This document shows, one piece after another, positions 1 through 5,389 of a stretch of DNA of 5,389 nucleotides. The translations under genes and the position numbers were made by a program. The notes beneath the pieces are model-generated. The model saw only the letters and a list, made by a program, of their open reading frames with translations, was not told where the DNA came from and ran no database searches. Position 1 is the first letter of the stretch, and each line of letters starts with the position of its first letter. This DNA comes from DAOTUL01 sp034437435 (GTDB lineage Bacteria; Chloroflexota; Anaerolineae; Aggregatilineales; Phototrophicaceae): contig CAYQJO010000287.1 of assembly GCA_964417785.1 (NCBI GenBank), forward strand, positions 1 through 5,389. Direction: 5' to 3'.

Positions 1-172
1 ATTGTTTCGACTTACACCCTGCTACACCCCTCCGAAGATGTGGGTAATGCATAGCACAGAGGGGAGAAGGGGAGAAAAGCGGTTTTCAAGTCCCCTCGCC
101 CCTTGTGGGAGAGGGGATTTAGGGGTGAGGGGTGTTCGGGCAAGTCGAAAATGTGATATGTTCCGACTTTGC
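1..172. repeat. Repeat-rich intergenic block with inverted and direct repeats
   Basis: No convincing gene is visible here; the short open frames have no family resemblance and run through repeats. TTTCGACTT at 5-13 is the perfect 9-bp inverse of AAGTCGAAA at 142-150. The related GTTTCGACTT (4-13) and GTTCCGACTT (160-169) form a 9/10 direct repeat. Between them lies a G/C-skewed hairpin: CCCCTCGCCCCT (92-103) pairs with AGGGGTGAGGGG (121-132) with one G-U pair, and 92-97 can alternatively pair with GAGGGG at 111-116. CCCCTC at 27-32 can also pair with GAGGGG at 59-64. GCAAGTCG (140-147) and 164-172 form a second, bulged hairpin. Such blocks are typical dispersed intergenic repeats in Chloroflexota and similar genomes (my recollection, not a search). 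The element may extend left of the window. Confidence 0.6.
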
Positions 173-224
173 AAAAGCCCTGGTCCTTTATGCTACTGAT
201 GCGAATTTTAGCACGAACATACGC

Positions 225-230
225 TATAAT
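225..230 (+). promoter_or_regulatory. Consensus -10 box of the hyuA operon promoter
   Basis: TATAAT is a perfect sigma-70-type -10 hexamer lying 35 nt upstream of the hyuA ATG. The transcription start would be near 236-238, giving a leader of roughly 30 nt. No good TTGACA-like -35 element sits 16-18 bp upstream (the bases at 202-207 are CGAATT), so an activator or a strong -10 may compensate. The spacing to the start codon is identical to that of the osmC-family promoter downstream. Confidence 0.55.
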
Positions 231-250
231 CAGAGACCGATGTAGTCCAC

Positions 251-259
251 CAGGAAGAG
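251..259 (+). promoter_or_regulatory. Ribosome binding site of hyuA
   Basis: The purine-rich CAGGAAGAG contains AGGA at 252-255, 10 nt before the ATG at 266. No in-frame alternative start with a better site lies upstream, so this fixes the hyuA start. Confidence 0.6.
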
Positions 260-265
260 ACCATC

Positions 266-2284
266 ATGCTTGTCGGCGTCGATATTGGCGGCACTTTCAC
301 CGATCTGGTTCTCAGCCGCAAAGGCCGCCTCTCGATCCACAAATTACCCAGCACGCCCGACAATCCGGCCATCGCCATGTTGGTGGGATTGGAGGCAATC
401 ACCCAGAACCGGCTGGACCGGCTGCGCCATGTCGCACATGGCTCGACTGTCGCCACCAACGCCATTCTGGAACGTAAAGGCGCACGGACTGCGTTGATTA
501 CCACGCAGGGTTTCCGGGATGTGCTGGCGATAGGTCGCCAGAACCGCCCGGTATTGTATGCCCTGCAACCGAAACTGCCGGAACCGTTGATCCCGCGTGA
601 GCGCTGCTACGAGGTGCCAGAACGGCTGGATTTCAACGGCGATGTGCTGACCCCGCTGGATATGGACGCGCTGGATGTGGTGCTGGATCAACTTCACGAT
701 GTCGAATCGGTGGCGGTGTGTCTGCTGTATAGCTTTGTCAATCCGGTCCATGAGCAGGCCATCCGCAGCCGGATCGTGGAACGCGGCTTGATTCAGCCCT
801 GGCAGGTGACGCTTTCCAGTGAGTTGCTGCCGGAGTTCCGCGAGTACGAACGGGCCAGCACCGTCGCTCTGGAAGCCTACGTGCGCCCGGTGATGCGGCG
901 CTATGTCGCCCATTTGCAGAGCAAACTGCACGGCAAAAGCGGCGGTGTCGGTTTGCGTGTCATGAAGTCTGACGGCGGTGTCATCAGCGCTGCACGGGTG
1001 GAGACGCAGGCGATCCAGACCGCGCTCAGTGGACCGGCTGCGGGGGTGATCGGTGCGCATTATGTTGCCCGGCTGGCCGGTTATGATGATGTGATTACGC
1101 TGGATATGGGGGGGACGTCGACGGATGTGGCGATCTGTCCCGGTGCGCCGCTGCGCCGTCCGCAGTCGGAGATTGACGGCCTACCCCTGCGCATCCGTCT
1201 GCTGGATATCGAGACCATCGGTGCCGGTGGTGGGTCGCTGGCGCGGGTGGATGCCGGTGGTGCCTTGCGCGTTGGGCCGCAAAGCGCCGGGGCTGATCCC
1301 GGTCCGGCGGCCTATGGTCGCGGTGGCACCCAGGCGACGGTCAGCGACGCCAATCTGATGTTAGGGCGGTTGGACCCCGATTATTTTCTGGGTGGCAATA
1401 TGCGGCTGGACGAGGAAGCGGCCCAACGTGCCATCGCGGATGTTGCTGCTGCTATGGGCTGCGATCCGATCCAGGCCGCCCAGGGTATTGTCGATGTCGC
1501 CAATGCCAATATCGACCGGGCGTTGCGCCGGGTGAGTGTCGCACGCGGTCATGATCCACGCCGTTTTACCCTGGTGACATTTGGCGGGGCTGGTGGTTTG
1601 CATGCCTGTGCTGTCGCCGACCGGCTGCAAATCCCGCGTGTGTTGGTGCCGCGCTATCCGGGTGTGTTGTGTGCGCTGGGTTTGCTGGTCGCTGATGTGG
1701 TGATCGACTATTTACGCTCGGTTTTGCTGCCGGTTGAGGACCATACCGTCGAAGAACTGGTGCCGCTGCTGGAATCGATCCTCACCCAGGCGCGTGACGA
1801 TCTAAAAGCTGAAGGGATACCGCGCCGCCATCGTCACTACCGGGTCTCGATGGATTTGCGTTATGTGGGACAGGCGTATGAACTCAATATCCCGGTGGAT
1901 GCGACCGTCGATATTCGTGACTTGTTCCACGAGACGCACCAGCGGCGCTATGGTCATGCACTGCCGGATCGTACCGTCGAACTGGTTAATTTGCGGGTGC
2001 AGGCAGTGGGGACAGTCGAGCATCCGGAACTGCTGTTGGAAGAAGTCGAAGGTGAGGAGTTCGCCGGGGCGACTCATCTGGTACCCGGTGACGCTGAACG
2101 AGGCGAAAAAACCGCTCCCGACGGGACACGGCTGGCGCTGTATGAGCGCGAATATCTGATGCCGGGAGCGCGATTCAGTGGTGGAGCGCTCATTTTTCAG
2201 CTTGATAGCACGCTGTATGTGCCGCCCGGTTGGTCAGCATGGGTGGACGGTTATCGCAATTTAATTCTTGAACGTGGAGGGTAA
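266..2284 (+). CDS. hyuA: Hydantoinase A / 5-oxoprolinase-type subunit (HyuA)
   Basis: This is a 672-residue cytosolic ATPase subunit of the hydantoinase/oxoprolinase/acetone carboxylase superfamily, expected to activate its substrate with ATP together with HyuB. Visible landmarks are the first ASKHA phosphate-binding motif DIGGTFTD (residues 6-13), HGSTVATNA (58-66), the SGPAAGV segment (255-261), the second phosphate motif DMGGTSTD (280-287), GAGGGSLA (319-326), AGADPGPAAYGRGG (341-354) and TFGGAGGLHA (438-447). The C-terminal domain has RYVGQAYEL (532-540) and the usual LDST..VPPGW ending near 647-656. Length and motif order match intact family members; nothing is missing. It is the first gene of the operon and its TAA is 1 nt from the next ATG. 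Family members act on N-methylhydantoin, 5-oxoproline, acetone or acetophenone; the substrate here cannot be told, and the presence of a separate HyuB excludes only the fused oxoprolinase form. Confidence 0.93.
   Translation: MLVGVDIGGTFTDLVLSRKGRLSIHKLPSTPDNPAIAMLVGLEAITQNRLDRLRHVAHGSTVATNAILERKGARTALITTQGFRDVLAIGRQNRPVLYALQPKLPEPLIPRERCYEVPERLDFNGDVLTPLDMDALDVVLDQLHDVESVAVCLLYSFVNPVHEQAIRSRIVERGLIQPWQVTLSSELLPEFREYERASTVALEAYVRPVMRRYVAHLQSKLHGKSGGVGLRVMKSDGGVISAARVETQAIQTALSGPAAGVIGAHYVARLAGYDDVITLDMGGTSTDVAICPGAPLRRPQSEIDGLPLRIRLLDIETIGAGGGSLARVDAGGALRVGPQSAGADPGPAAYGRGGTQATVSDANLMLGRLDPDYFLGGNMRLDEEAAQRAIADVAAAMGCDPIQAAQGIVDVANANIDRALRRVSVARGHDPRRFTLVTFGGAGGLHACAVADRLQIPRVLVPRYPGVLCALGLLVADVVIDYLRSVLLPVEDHTVEELVPLLESILTQARDDLKAEGIPRRHRHYRVSMDLRYVGQAYELNIPVDATVDIRDLFHETHQRRYGHALPDRTVELVNLRVQAVGTVEHPELLLEEVEGEEFAGATHLVPGDAERGEKTAPDGTRLALYEREYLMPGARFSGGALIFQLDSTLYVPPGWSAWVDGYRNLILERGG
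2276..2281 (+). promoter_or_regulatory. Shine-Dalgarno that sets the Ddn-like start
   Basis: GGAGGG lies inside the last codons of hyuA and ends 4 nt before the ATG at 2286. It selects this ATG over an in-frame TTG at 2268, which lies upstream of the site. Its position also implies translational coupling to hyuA. Confidence 0.75.
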
Positions 2285-2285
2285 C

Positions 2286-2849
2286 ATGGCACAGCAAATT
2301 ATGGTCTACCCGACGGATAAGTGGCGCAAGTTGATGTTCAAAGCGCCGTTATATGTATGGCGGTTGGGGTTAGGGCGTTTGATTATCCCCCATTTTCTGG
2401 TCCTGACGACCACCGGACGCAAGAGCGGCCTGCCGCGCCATACCATGCTGGAATACAGTCAGGTTGATGGCAAGATTTATATCGCCAGTGGTTGGGGTGA
2501 CCGCTCCCAGTGGTACAAGAACGCGATGGCCGATCCGTTAGTGACGGTGCAGCCGGTCGGTAAAGCGACCCTCAGTGGCAGGATCGAGCGGGTGACGGAC
2601 GAATCCGAGTTCCGTCAGCTTTACGAGGCCATGCAGGCTAGTCCAATCATGGCGGAATGGCTGAAGACTTACAACATTCCCAACACGATCCAGGATTTCG
2701 TCGCGAACCGGGATAAACTGCATATTCTGCGCGTCGATGCAACGAATGAGCCGACTCCGCCGCCGCTGGAATCTGATCTGCGCTGGATAACCTGGCTGGT
2801 GGGTGGTCTATTTTTTGTGCTGGTGTGGATATTGTCGAGGAGTGATTAG
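2286..2849 (+). CDS. Ddn-like deazaflavin (F420)-dependent nitroreductase-family protein, membrane-anchored
   Basis: This 187-residue protein has the split beta-barrel signature of the deazaflavin-dependent nitroreductase (Ddn/FDOR-B) family. It shows VLTTTGRKSGLPRHTMLEY (residues 39-57), then a hydrophobic strand ending GW (69-70), and DRSQWYKNAMADPLVTVQ (72-89), matching the family's W-Y-x-N-x-x-A-x-P-x-V-x-V core. Known relatives reduce quinones, nitro compounds or other acceptors with reduced F420, so a redox role is likely; the acceptor is unknown. After the barrel a proline-rich linker (157-160) leads to a hydrophobic helix at about 167-183 (ITWLVGGLFFVLVWIL) and a four-residue polar end, so the protein should be tail-anchored in the cytoplasmic membrane with its active domain in the cytosol. 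It lies 1 nt after hyuA and 2 nt before the next ORF. Use of FMN rather than F420 cannot be excluded. Confidence 0.82.
   Translation: MAQQIMVYPTDKWRKLMFKAPLYVWRLGLGRLIIPHFLVLTTTGRKSGLPRHTMLEYSQVDGKIYIASGWGDRSQWYKNAMADPLVTVQPVGKATLSGRIERVTDESEFRQLYEAMQASPIMAEWLKTYNIPNTIQDFVANRDKLHILRVDATNEPTPPPLESDLRWITWLVGGLFFVLVWILSRSD
2837..2842 (+). promoter_or_regulatory. Ribosome binding site of the small ORF (GTG start)
   Basis: GAGGAG within the end of the Ddn-like gene lies 9 nt before the GTG at 2852. A competing site, GAGGG at 2870-2874, lies 4 nt before an in-frame ATG at 2879, so two starts are possible. Confidence 0.5.
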
Positions 2850-2851
2850 CG

Positions 2852-3091
2852 GTGGTCACAGTACGAGTTGAGGGTTACATGACCCCAGATGGTGGGATCA
2901 AGTTCGAGAATGTCTCGCGTCGAGGCAAGACGCTGGGTGAAATTTTGGATTCGGGACTTGTAGGTCAAGGGGCCGAGGCATGGGCCGATGAACCTGATAG
3001 TATCGAATGGTTGGAACAACAACGGCTGTACACACGCAATCTGAAGCATTTCACACCGATTATCGGTGATCTTGCCCGTAAGCCGTATTGA
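2852..3091 (+). CDS. Small VapB-like antitoxin ORF fused to a VapC toxin tail (probable TA scar)
   Basis: This 79-residue ORF starts at GTG 2852, or has 70 residues if ATG 2879 is used. Residues 3-18 (VTVRVEGYMTPDGG region) resemble the opening beta-strands of small Chloroflexota/cyanobacterial VapB-type antitoxins. TLGEILDSGLVG (27-38) resembles their central segment, and DSIEWLEQQR (49-58) resembles their Trp-containing C-terminal helix. Residues 59-79, LYTRNLKHFTPIIGD followed by LARKPY, instead look like the extreme C-terminus of a VapC PIN-domain nuclease, where 'L-x-TRN-x-KHF-x-P-I' precedes the end of the protein. The catalytic acidic residues and the rest of the PIN domain are absent. 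I infer an in-frame deletion that joined the antitoxin to the toxin's last residues. GC is about 52 % by hand count, lower than in hyuA and hyuB. These family matches are from memory and need a profile search; a stand-alone small protein of unknown function is the alternative. Confidence 0.55.
   Translation: MVTVRVEGYMTPDGGIKFENVSRRGKTLGEILDSGLVGQGAEAWADEPDSIEWLEQQRLYTRNLKHFTPIIGDLARKPY
3026..3091 (+). pseudogene. Remnant of the C-terminus of a VapC-type PIN toxin
   Basis: Codons 59-79 of the small ORF encode LYTRNLKHFTPIIGD and a short basic tail ending in a tyrosine. In complete VapC toxins this segment follows the D-x-L-I-A-A helix that carries a catalytic acid. Here the codons directly before it read as antitoxin, so roughly 100 toxin residues would be missing. 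The fragment cannot be a nuclease. The call depends on recognising the TRNLKHF motif and is moderately secure. Confidence 0.5.
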
Positions 3092-3098
3092 AAATATC

Positions 3099-4667
3099 AT
3101 GCCCGTAGACGCGATTAGCCTGGAAGTGTTCAAGAATCTGTTTGCCTCGGTCGCTGAGGAGATGGGCGAGACCCTCAAGCGGGCCGCTTTCAGCCCCAAT
3201 ATCCGCGAGCGGCTGGATTTTAGCTGCGCTGTCTTTGATGTAAACGCACGGATGGTGGCTCAGGCAGCCCATATCCCGGTTCACCTGGGCAGTATGCCAG
3301 CCTCCGTCGAGTACGCCGTCGATGCTTTTGCCCGGAGCGATGTGGGCATTCAGCCAAACGACGTGATTATCCTCAATGACCCGTATCACGGCGGGACTCA
3401 TCTCCCTGATGTGACGATGGTCTCGCCGGTGTTCGCCGGGGGCGAACTGGCCTATTATGTCGCCAGTCGCGCCCACCATGCCGATGTGGGTGGCATGTCG
3501 CCGGGATCGCTACCCTTAAGCACCGAACTCTACCAGGAGGGGATTATCATCCCGCCGGTCAAGCTGATGTTGAGCGGCTGGATCAACGAAGGGGTGATGA
3601 ATCTCATCACAGCCAACAGCCGCAACCCGCAGGAGCGCATCGGCGACATCGAAGCCCAGCTTGCCGCTCATCGCGCCGGGGCCAACCGTTTAATCGATAT
3701 TCTGATCGATCATGGAGAGGAGATGGTAGCCGAACATGCTGCTGCTCTTCAGGAATACGCTCGCCGCATGACGGAAGCGTCCATCCGCCGTATCCCCGAC
3801 GGCATCTATACCTTTGAGGATGCGTTGGAAGGTGACGGCCAGACCGAGTCCCCGATCCCCATCCGCGTGCGGATCACGGTTGTCGGTGAGCATATGACGG
3901 TGGATTTCATTGGGAGTGCGCTGCAAGTGGCGGGCAACGTCAACGCGGTCGAGGCGATTGTGCGGTCGGCCACATGGTACTGTGTGCGGCTGCTGGCGGA
4001 AGACGACATCCCGGTCAATCATGGTTGTTTCGAGCCGGTAGAGGTTATTACTGAGCCGGGCAGTGTTCTCAATCCGCGTTTCCCGGCGGCAGTGGCTGTT
4101 GGCAACACCGAGACCGGTCAGCGGGTGGTGGATGTGGTGCTGGGGGCGCTGGCCCAGGCGCTCCCGGATAAGATACCGGCGGCCAGTCAGGGATCGATGA
4201 ATAATCTGACGGTCGGCGGCATGGTTGATGGACAGCAGTTTGTCTATTATGAGACCATCGGTGGAGGACACGGGGCCGGTCCGGACTCGGTGGGTATCAG
4301 TGGCCGCCACAGTCACATGACCAACACGCTTAACACGCCGGTCGAAGCCCTGGAATACAGTTTGCCGCTGCGGGTCCGGGCATATGGGCTGCGCGATGAG
4401 TCCGGTGGTGTCGGGCAGAATCGTGGCGGAGAGGGTCTGCGGCGTGAATACGAGTTCACCGCGCCAGCGACGGTGACCTTGAACGCCGAACGCCGCATCA
4501 ACGCGCCTTATGGCCTGAACGGCGGGAAACCCGGCCAACCGGGTGACGATGTACTGATCCAGAACGGAGAAGCCCGCAAAATCAAAGGCAAAGACACATT
4601 TCGGGTCCAACCGGGCGACCGGCTGATTATCCAGACCCCCGGCGGTGGTGGTTGGGGAGCATTCTAG
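3099..4667 (+). CDS. hyuB: Hydantoinase B / 5-oxoprolinase-type subunit (HyuB)
   Basis: This 522-residue cytosolic partner of HyuA belongs to the HyuB/oxoprolinase C-terminal family. It opens with the family hallmark, SLEVFKNLFASVAEEMG (residues 7-23) followed by RAAFSPNIRERLDFSCAVFD (28-47). Further motifs are NDPYHGGTHLPD (93-104), SRAHHADVGGMSPGS (123-137), EGIIIPP (147-153), NSRNPQERIGD (173-183), VAVGNTETGQRV (332-343), GGGHGA (388-393), HMTNTLNTP (406-414) and the glycine-rich end TPGGGGWG (513-520). The His/Asp-rich segments at 97-104 and 126-129 are candidate metal ligands by analogy with the superfamily. Length and motifs indicate an intact protein. I chose ATG 3099 because homologues begin a few residues before the SLEVF motif; a GTG at 3066 would add 11 residues encoded inside the preceding ORF. 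Neither start has a clear Shine-Dalgarno, so coupling to the small ORF (stop 7 nt upstream) is likely. Confidence 0.93.
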   Translation: MPVDAISLEVFKNLFASVAEEMGETLKRAAFSPNIRERLDFSCAVFDVNARMVAQAAHIPVHLGSMPASVEYAVDAFARSDVGIQPNDVIILNDPYHGGTHLPDVTMVSPVFAGGELAYYVASRAHHADVGGMSPGSLPLSTELYQEGIIIPPVKLMLSGWINEGVMNLITANSRNPQERIGDIEAQLAAHRAGANRLIDILIDHGEEMVAEHAAALQEYARRMTEASIRRIPDGIYTFEDALEGDGQTESPIPIRVRITVVGEHMTVDFIGSALQVAGNVNAVEAIVRSATWYCVRLLAEDDIPVNHGCFEPVEVITEPGSVLNPRFPAAVAVGNTETGQRVVDVVLGALAQALPDKIPAASQGSMNNLTVGGMVDGQQFVYYETIGGGHGAGPDSVGISGRHSHMTNTLNTPVEALEYSLPLRVRAYGLRDESGGVGQNRGGEGLRREYEFTAPATVTLNAERRINAPYGLNGGKPGQPGDDVLIQNGEARKIKGKDTFRVQPGDRLIIQTPGGGGWGAF

Positions 4668-4744
4668 ATGTAAATCCTCGTTTGCGATGAACTGATATTA
4701 CTCTGATCTGCAAATTGCTTCAATAATTCCGTTACGTCTTGTGC

Positions 4745-4750
4745 TACAAT
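4745..4750 (+). promoter_or_regulatory. Extended -10 box of the osmC-family promoter
   Basis: TACAAT is preceded by TGC, giving an extended -10 (TGnTACAAT) that can work without a strong -35; none is found at 16-18 bp. Transcription would start near 4757, leaving a leader of about 29 nt. The short inverted repeat TTGT-gct-ACAA (4739-4749) overlaps the box and might be an operator half-site pair, though 4-bp arms easily occur by chance. This promoter makes the gene independent of the hyu operon. No hairpin-plus-T-run terminator is evident between 4668 and 4744. Confidence 0.55.
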
Positions 4751-4774
4751 GCGCGGCAGTCATTTGCTTGTACC

Positions 4775-4779
4775 AGGAG
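4775..4779 (+). promoter_or_regulatory. Ribosome binding site that sets the OsmC-family start
   Basis: AGGAG lies 6 nt before ATG 4786. An in-frame GTG at 4741 is excluded because it overlaps the -10 box and would lie upstream of the predicted transcript start. Confidence 0.75.
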
Positions 4780-4785
4780 TTTTTC

Positions 4786-5196
4786 ATGTCAACAACAACT
4801 GTAAGCTGGCTCAAAGGGATGCAGTTTGTCGCAACGGACAGCACCGATCATTCCGTTGTGATTTCCAGCGCCAAAGAAGGCGTGGGGATGAAGCCCTCTG
4901 AACTGGTGGCGGCGGCGTTGGGAAGCTGCACCGCCTACGATGTCGTCAACATTCTGACCAAACGCCGCGTGAACTTCACAGACGTGACCGTAGAAGTGCA
5001 ATCCGAGCAGCGGGATGAACAGCCGGCAGTTTTTACCTCTTTTCATCTACACTATGTCGTCACCGGGCGCGACATCACTGAAAAGGAAGTCGAACGAGCC
5101 ATCCAGCTTTCCGAGGAGAAATACTGCTCGGTATCGGCGACGCTAAAACAGGCTGCCCGGATCACTTACGACTACGAGATCGTCAACGAGAGTTAA
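4786..5196 (+). CDS. OsmC-family thiol peroxidase-like protein
   Basis: This 136-residue cytosolic protein belongs to the OsmC/Ohr superfamily, whose members detoxify organic hydroperoxides with a reactive and a resolving cysteine. Both are present: Cys48 in ELVAAALGSCTAYDV (residues 39-53), at the start of the central helix, and Cys114 in SEEKYCSVSATL (109-120). The sequence style (MKPSELVAAALGSCT, ILTKR, EKYCSVSATL) fits the YhfA-like short OsmC branch better than Ohr. The length of about 135-140 residues is normal for that branch. The physiological substrate of this branch is poorly defined, so a peroxidase role is inferred from the two cysteines. It is transcribed from its own promoter and is followed directly by a palindromic element that could stabilise or end its mRNA. 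A functional link with the hyu operon is not evident. Confidence 0.9.
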   Translation: MSTTTVSWLKGMQFVATDSTDHSVVISSAKEGVGMKPSELVAAALGSCTAYDVVNILTKRRVNFTDVTVEVQSEQRDEQPAVFTSFHLHYVVTGRDITEKEVERAIQLSEEKYCSVSATLKQAARITYDYEIVNES

Positions 5197-5336
5197 GGCT
5201 TTTCCAGAAAATACATAGCCGGTGCTCTACATTTCTGCGGACGGCAATAATGCCGTCCCTACCCACAAACATGGGTTTTCGTAGGGACGCGATTTTTCGC
5301 GTCCGCCGTGAGAATAGCTATTTTCTTGGAAACGCC
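5197..5336. repeat. 140-bp nested palindromic element (MITE/REP-like)
   Basis: The element begins on the base after the osmC-family stop codon. Its ends are imperfect inverted repeats: 5197-5213 (GGC, then TTTCCA, then GAAAATA) pairs with 5319-5336 with one mismatch and one bulge. Inside, GCGGACG (5237-5243) is the exact inverse of CGTCCGC (5300-5306), and three smaller hairpins sit between. These are GGACGGCA/TGCCGTCC with loop ATAA (5239-5258), ACCCA/TGGGT (5261-5276) and GGACGCGA/TCGCGTCC with loop TTTT (5285-5304). CGTCCCTAC (5254-5262) can also pair with GTAGGGACG (5281-5289), so alternative folds compete. The GTAGGGACGCG type of sequence recurs in intergenic DNA of Chloroflexota by recollection. 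No target-site duplication and no transposase are seen. Confidence 0.65.
5239..5304 (+). terminator. Tandem GC-rich hairpins, possible weak terminator or mRNA stabiliser
   Basis: Two perfect 8-bp stems (5239-5246/5251-5258 and 5285-5292/5297-5304) lie 42-108 nt after the osmC-family stop. Neither is followed by a run of T residues, so classic intrinsic termination is doubtful. A role in protecting the 3' end of the transcript is as likely. Confidence 0.3.
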
Positions 5337-5389
5337 GCATCGCATCAATAATCAGGGGTAATCTGAAACAGTTGAAACTCAATCGAAAA

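Noticed and set aside
2..199. 65-codon open frame at the left end
   Set aside because: It runs through the repeat block, shows no family resemblance or ribosome binding site, and its composition follows the hairpin repeats.
344..1060. Long minus-strand open frame inside hyuA
   Set aside because: It is antisense to a region where HyuA motifs are unmistakable; the His/Arg/Gln-rich translation is typical of a GC-rich shadow frame.
3066..3098. GTG 3066 as the start of hyuB
   Set aside because: The extra 11 residues are not typical of the family, the codons overlap the small ORF in another frame, and no ribosome site precedes the GTG.
3690..4610. 306-codon minus-strand open frame inside hyuB
   Set aside because: It is antisense to clear HyuB motifs, has no recognisable domain, and its length is explained by GC-rich coding on the other strand.
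266..4667. Naming the pair specifically as 5-oxoprolinase, N-methylhydantoinase or acetone carboxylase
   Set aside because: Motifs place both subunits in the superfamily only, and no third carboxylase subunit or diagnostic neighbour is visible to fix the substrate.
4668..4744. Intrinsic terminator after hyuB
   Set aside because: I found no GC-rich hairpin followed by a T-run in this AT-richer stretch, so I do not annotate one.
5361..5389. Possible CRISPR repeat end (GTTGAAAC) near the right edge
   Set aside because: Only a short TGAAAC direct repeat (5364-5369 and 5373-5378) is present; there is no full-length repeat, spacer or cas gene in the window.

Overview
The window looks like ordinary chromosomal DNA from a GC-rich bacterium. 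Coding GC is roughly 60-70 % in the stretches I counted by hand. My best guess is Chloroflexota. The clues are intergenic DNA made of short GC-rich palindromic repeats (a CCCCTCGCCCC-type block on the left, a GTAGGGACGCG-type block on the right), GCTAYAAT core promoters, and an F420-type Ddn-like protein. This assignment is inference; there is no rRNA or marker gene.

Layout, all genes on the + strand. Positions 1-224 hold no supportable gene and consist of a repeat-rich intergenic block. A TATAAT box at 225-230 leads into a tight four-ORF operon. It runs hyuA (266-2284, hydantoinase A/oxoprolinase-type ASKHA ATPase subunit), a deazaflavin (F420)-dependent nitroreductase-family protein with a C-terminal membrane anchor (2286-2849), a 79-residue small ORF (2852-3091), and hyuB (3099-4667, the partner catalytic subunit). 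Gaps between these genes are 1, 2 and 7 nt. After a 118-nt intergenic region with its own extended -10 promoter comes an OsmC-family peroxidase-like gene (4786-5196). The window ends in a nested palindromic element (5197-5336) that starts on the base after the osmC-family stop codon, followed by about 50 nt with nothing recognisable.

HyuA and HyuB are expected to form one ATP-dependent amidohydrolase or carboxylase of the hydantoinase/5-oxoprolinase/acetone carboxylase superfamily; the substrate cannot be read from sequence. The two subunit genes are normally adjacent, but here they are separated by a redox protein and a small ORF.

That small ORF is the most interesting object. Its first ~58 residues read like a VapB-type antitoxin and its last ~21 like the extreme C-terminus of a VapC PIN-domain toxin. 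This suggests the in-frame scar of a collapsed toxin-antitoxin module, now kept as a translated bridge between the redox gene and hyuB. I do not see a clearly new defence or mobile system. The other noteworthy items are the tail-anchored Ddn-like protein, the two palindromic intergenic elements and the matching promoter layout of the two transcription units.
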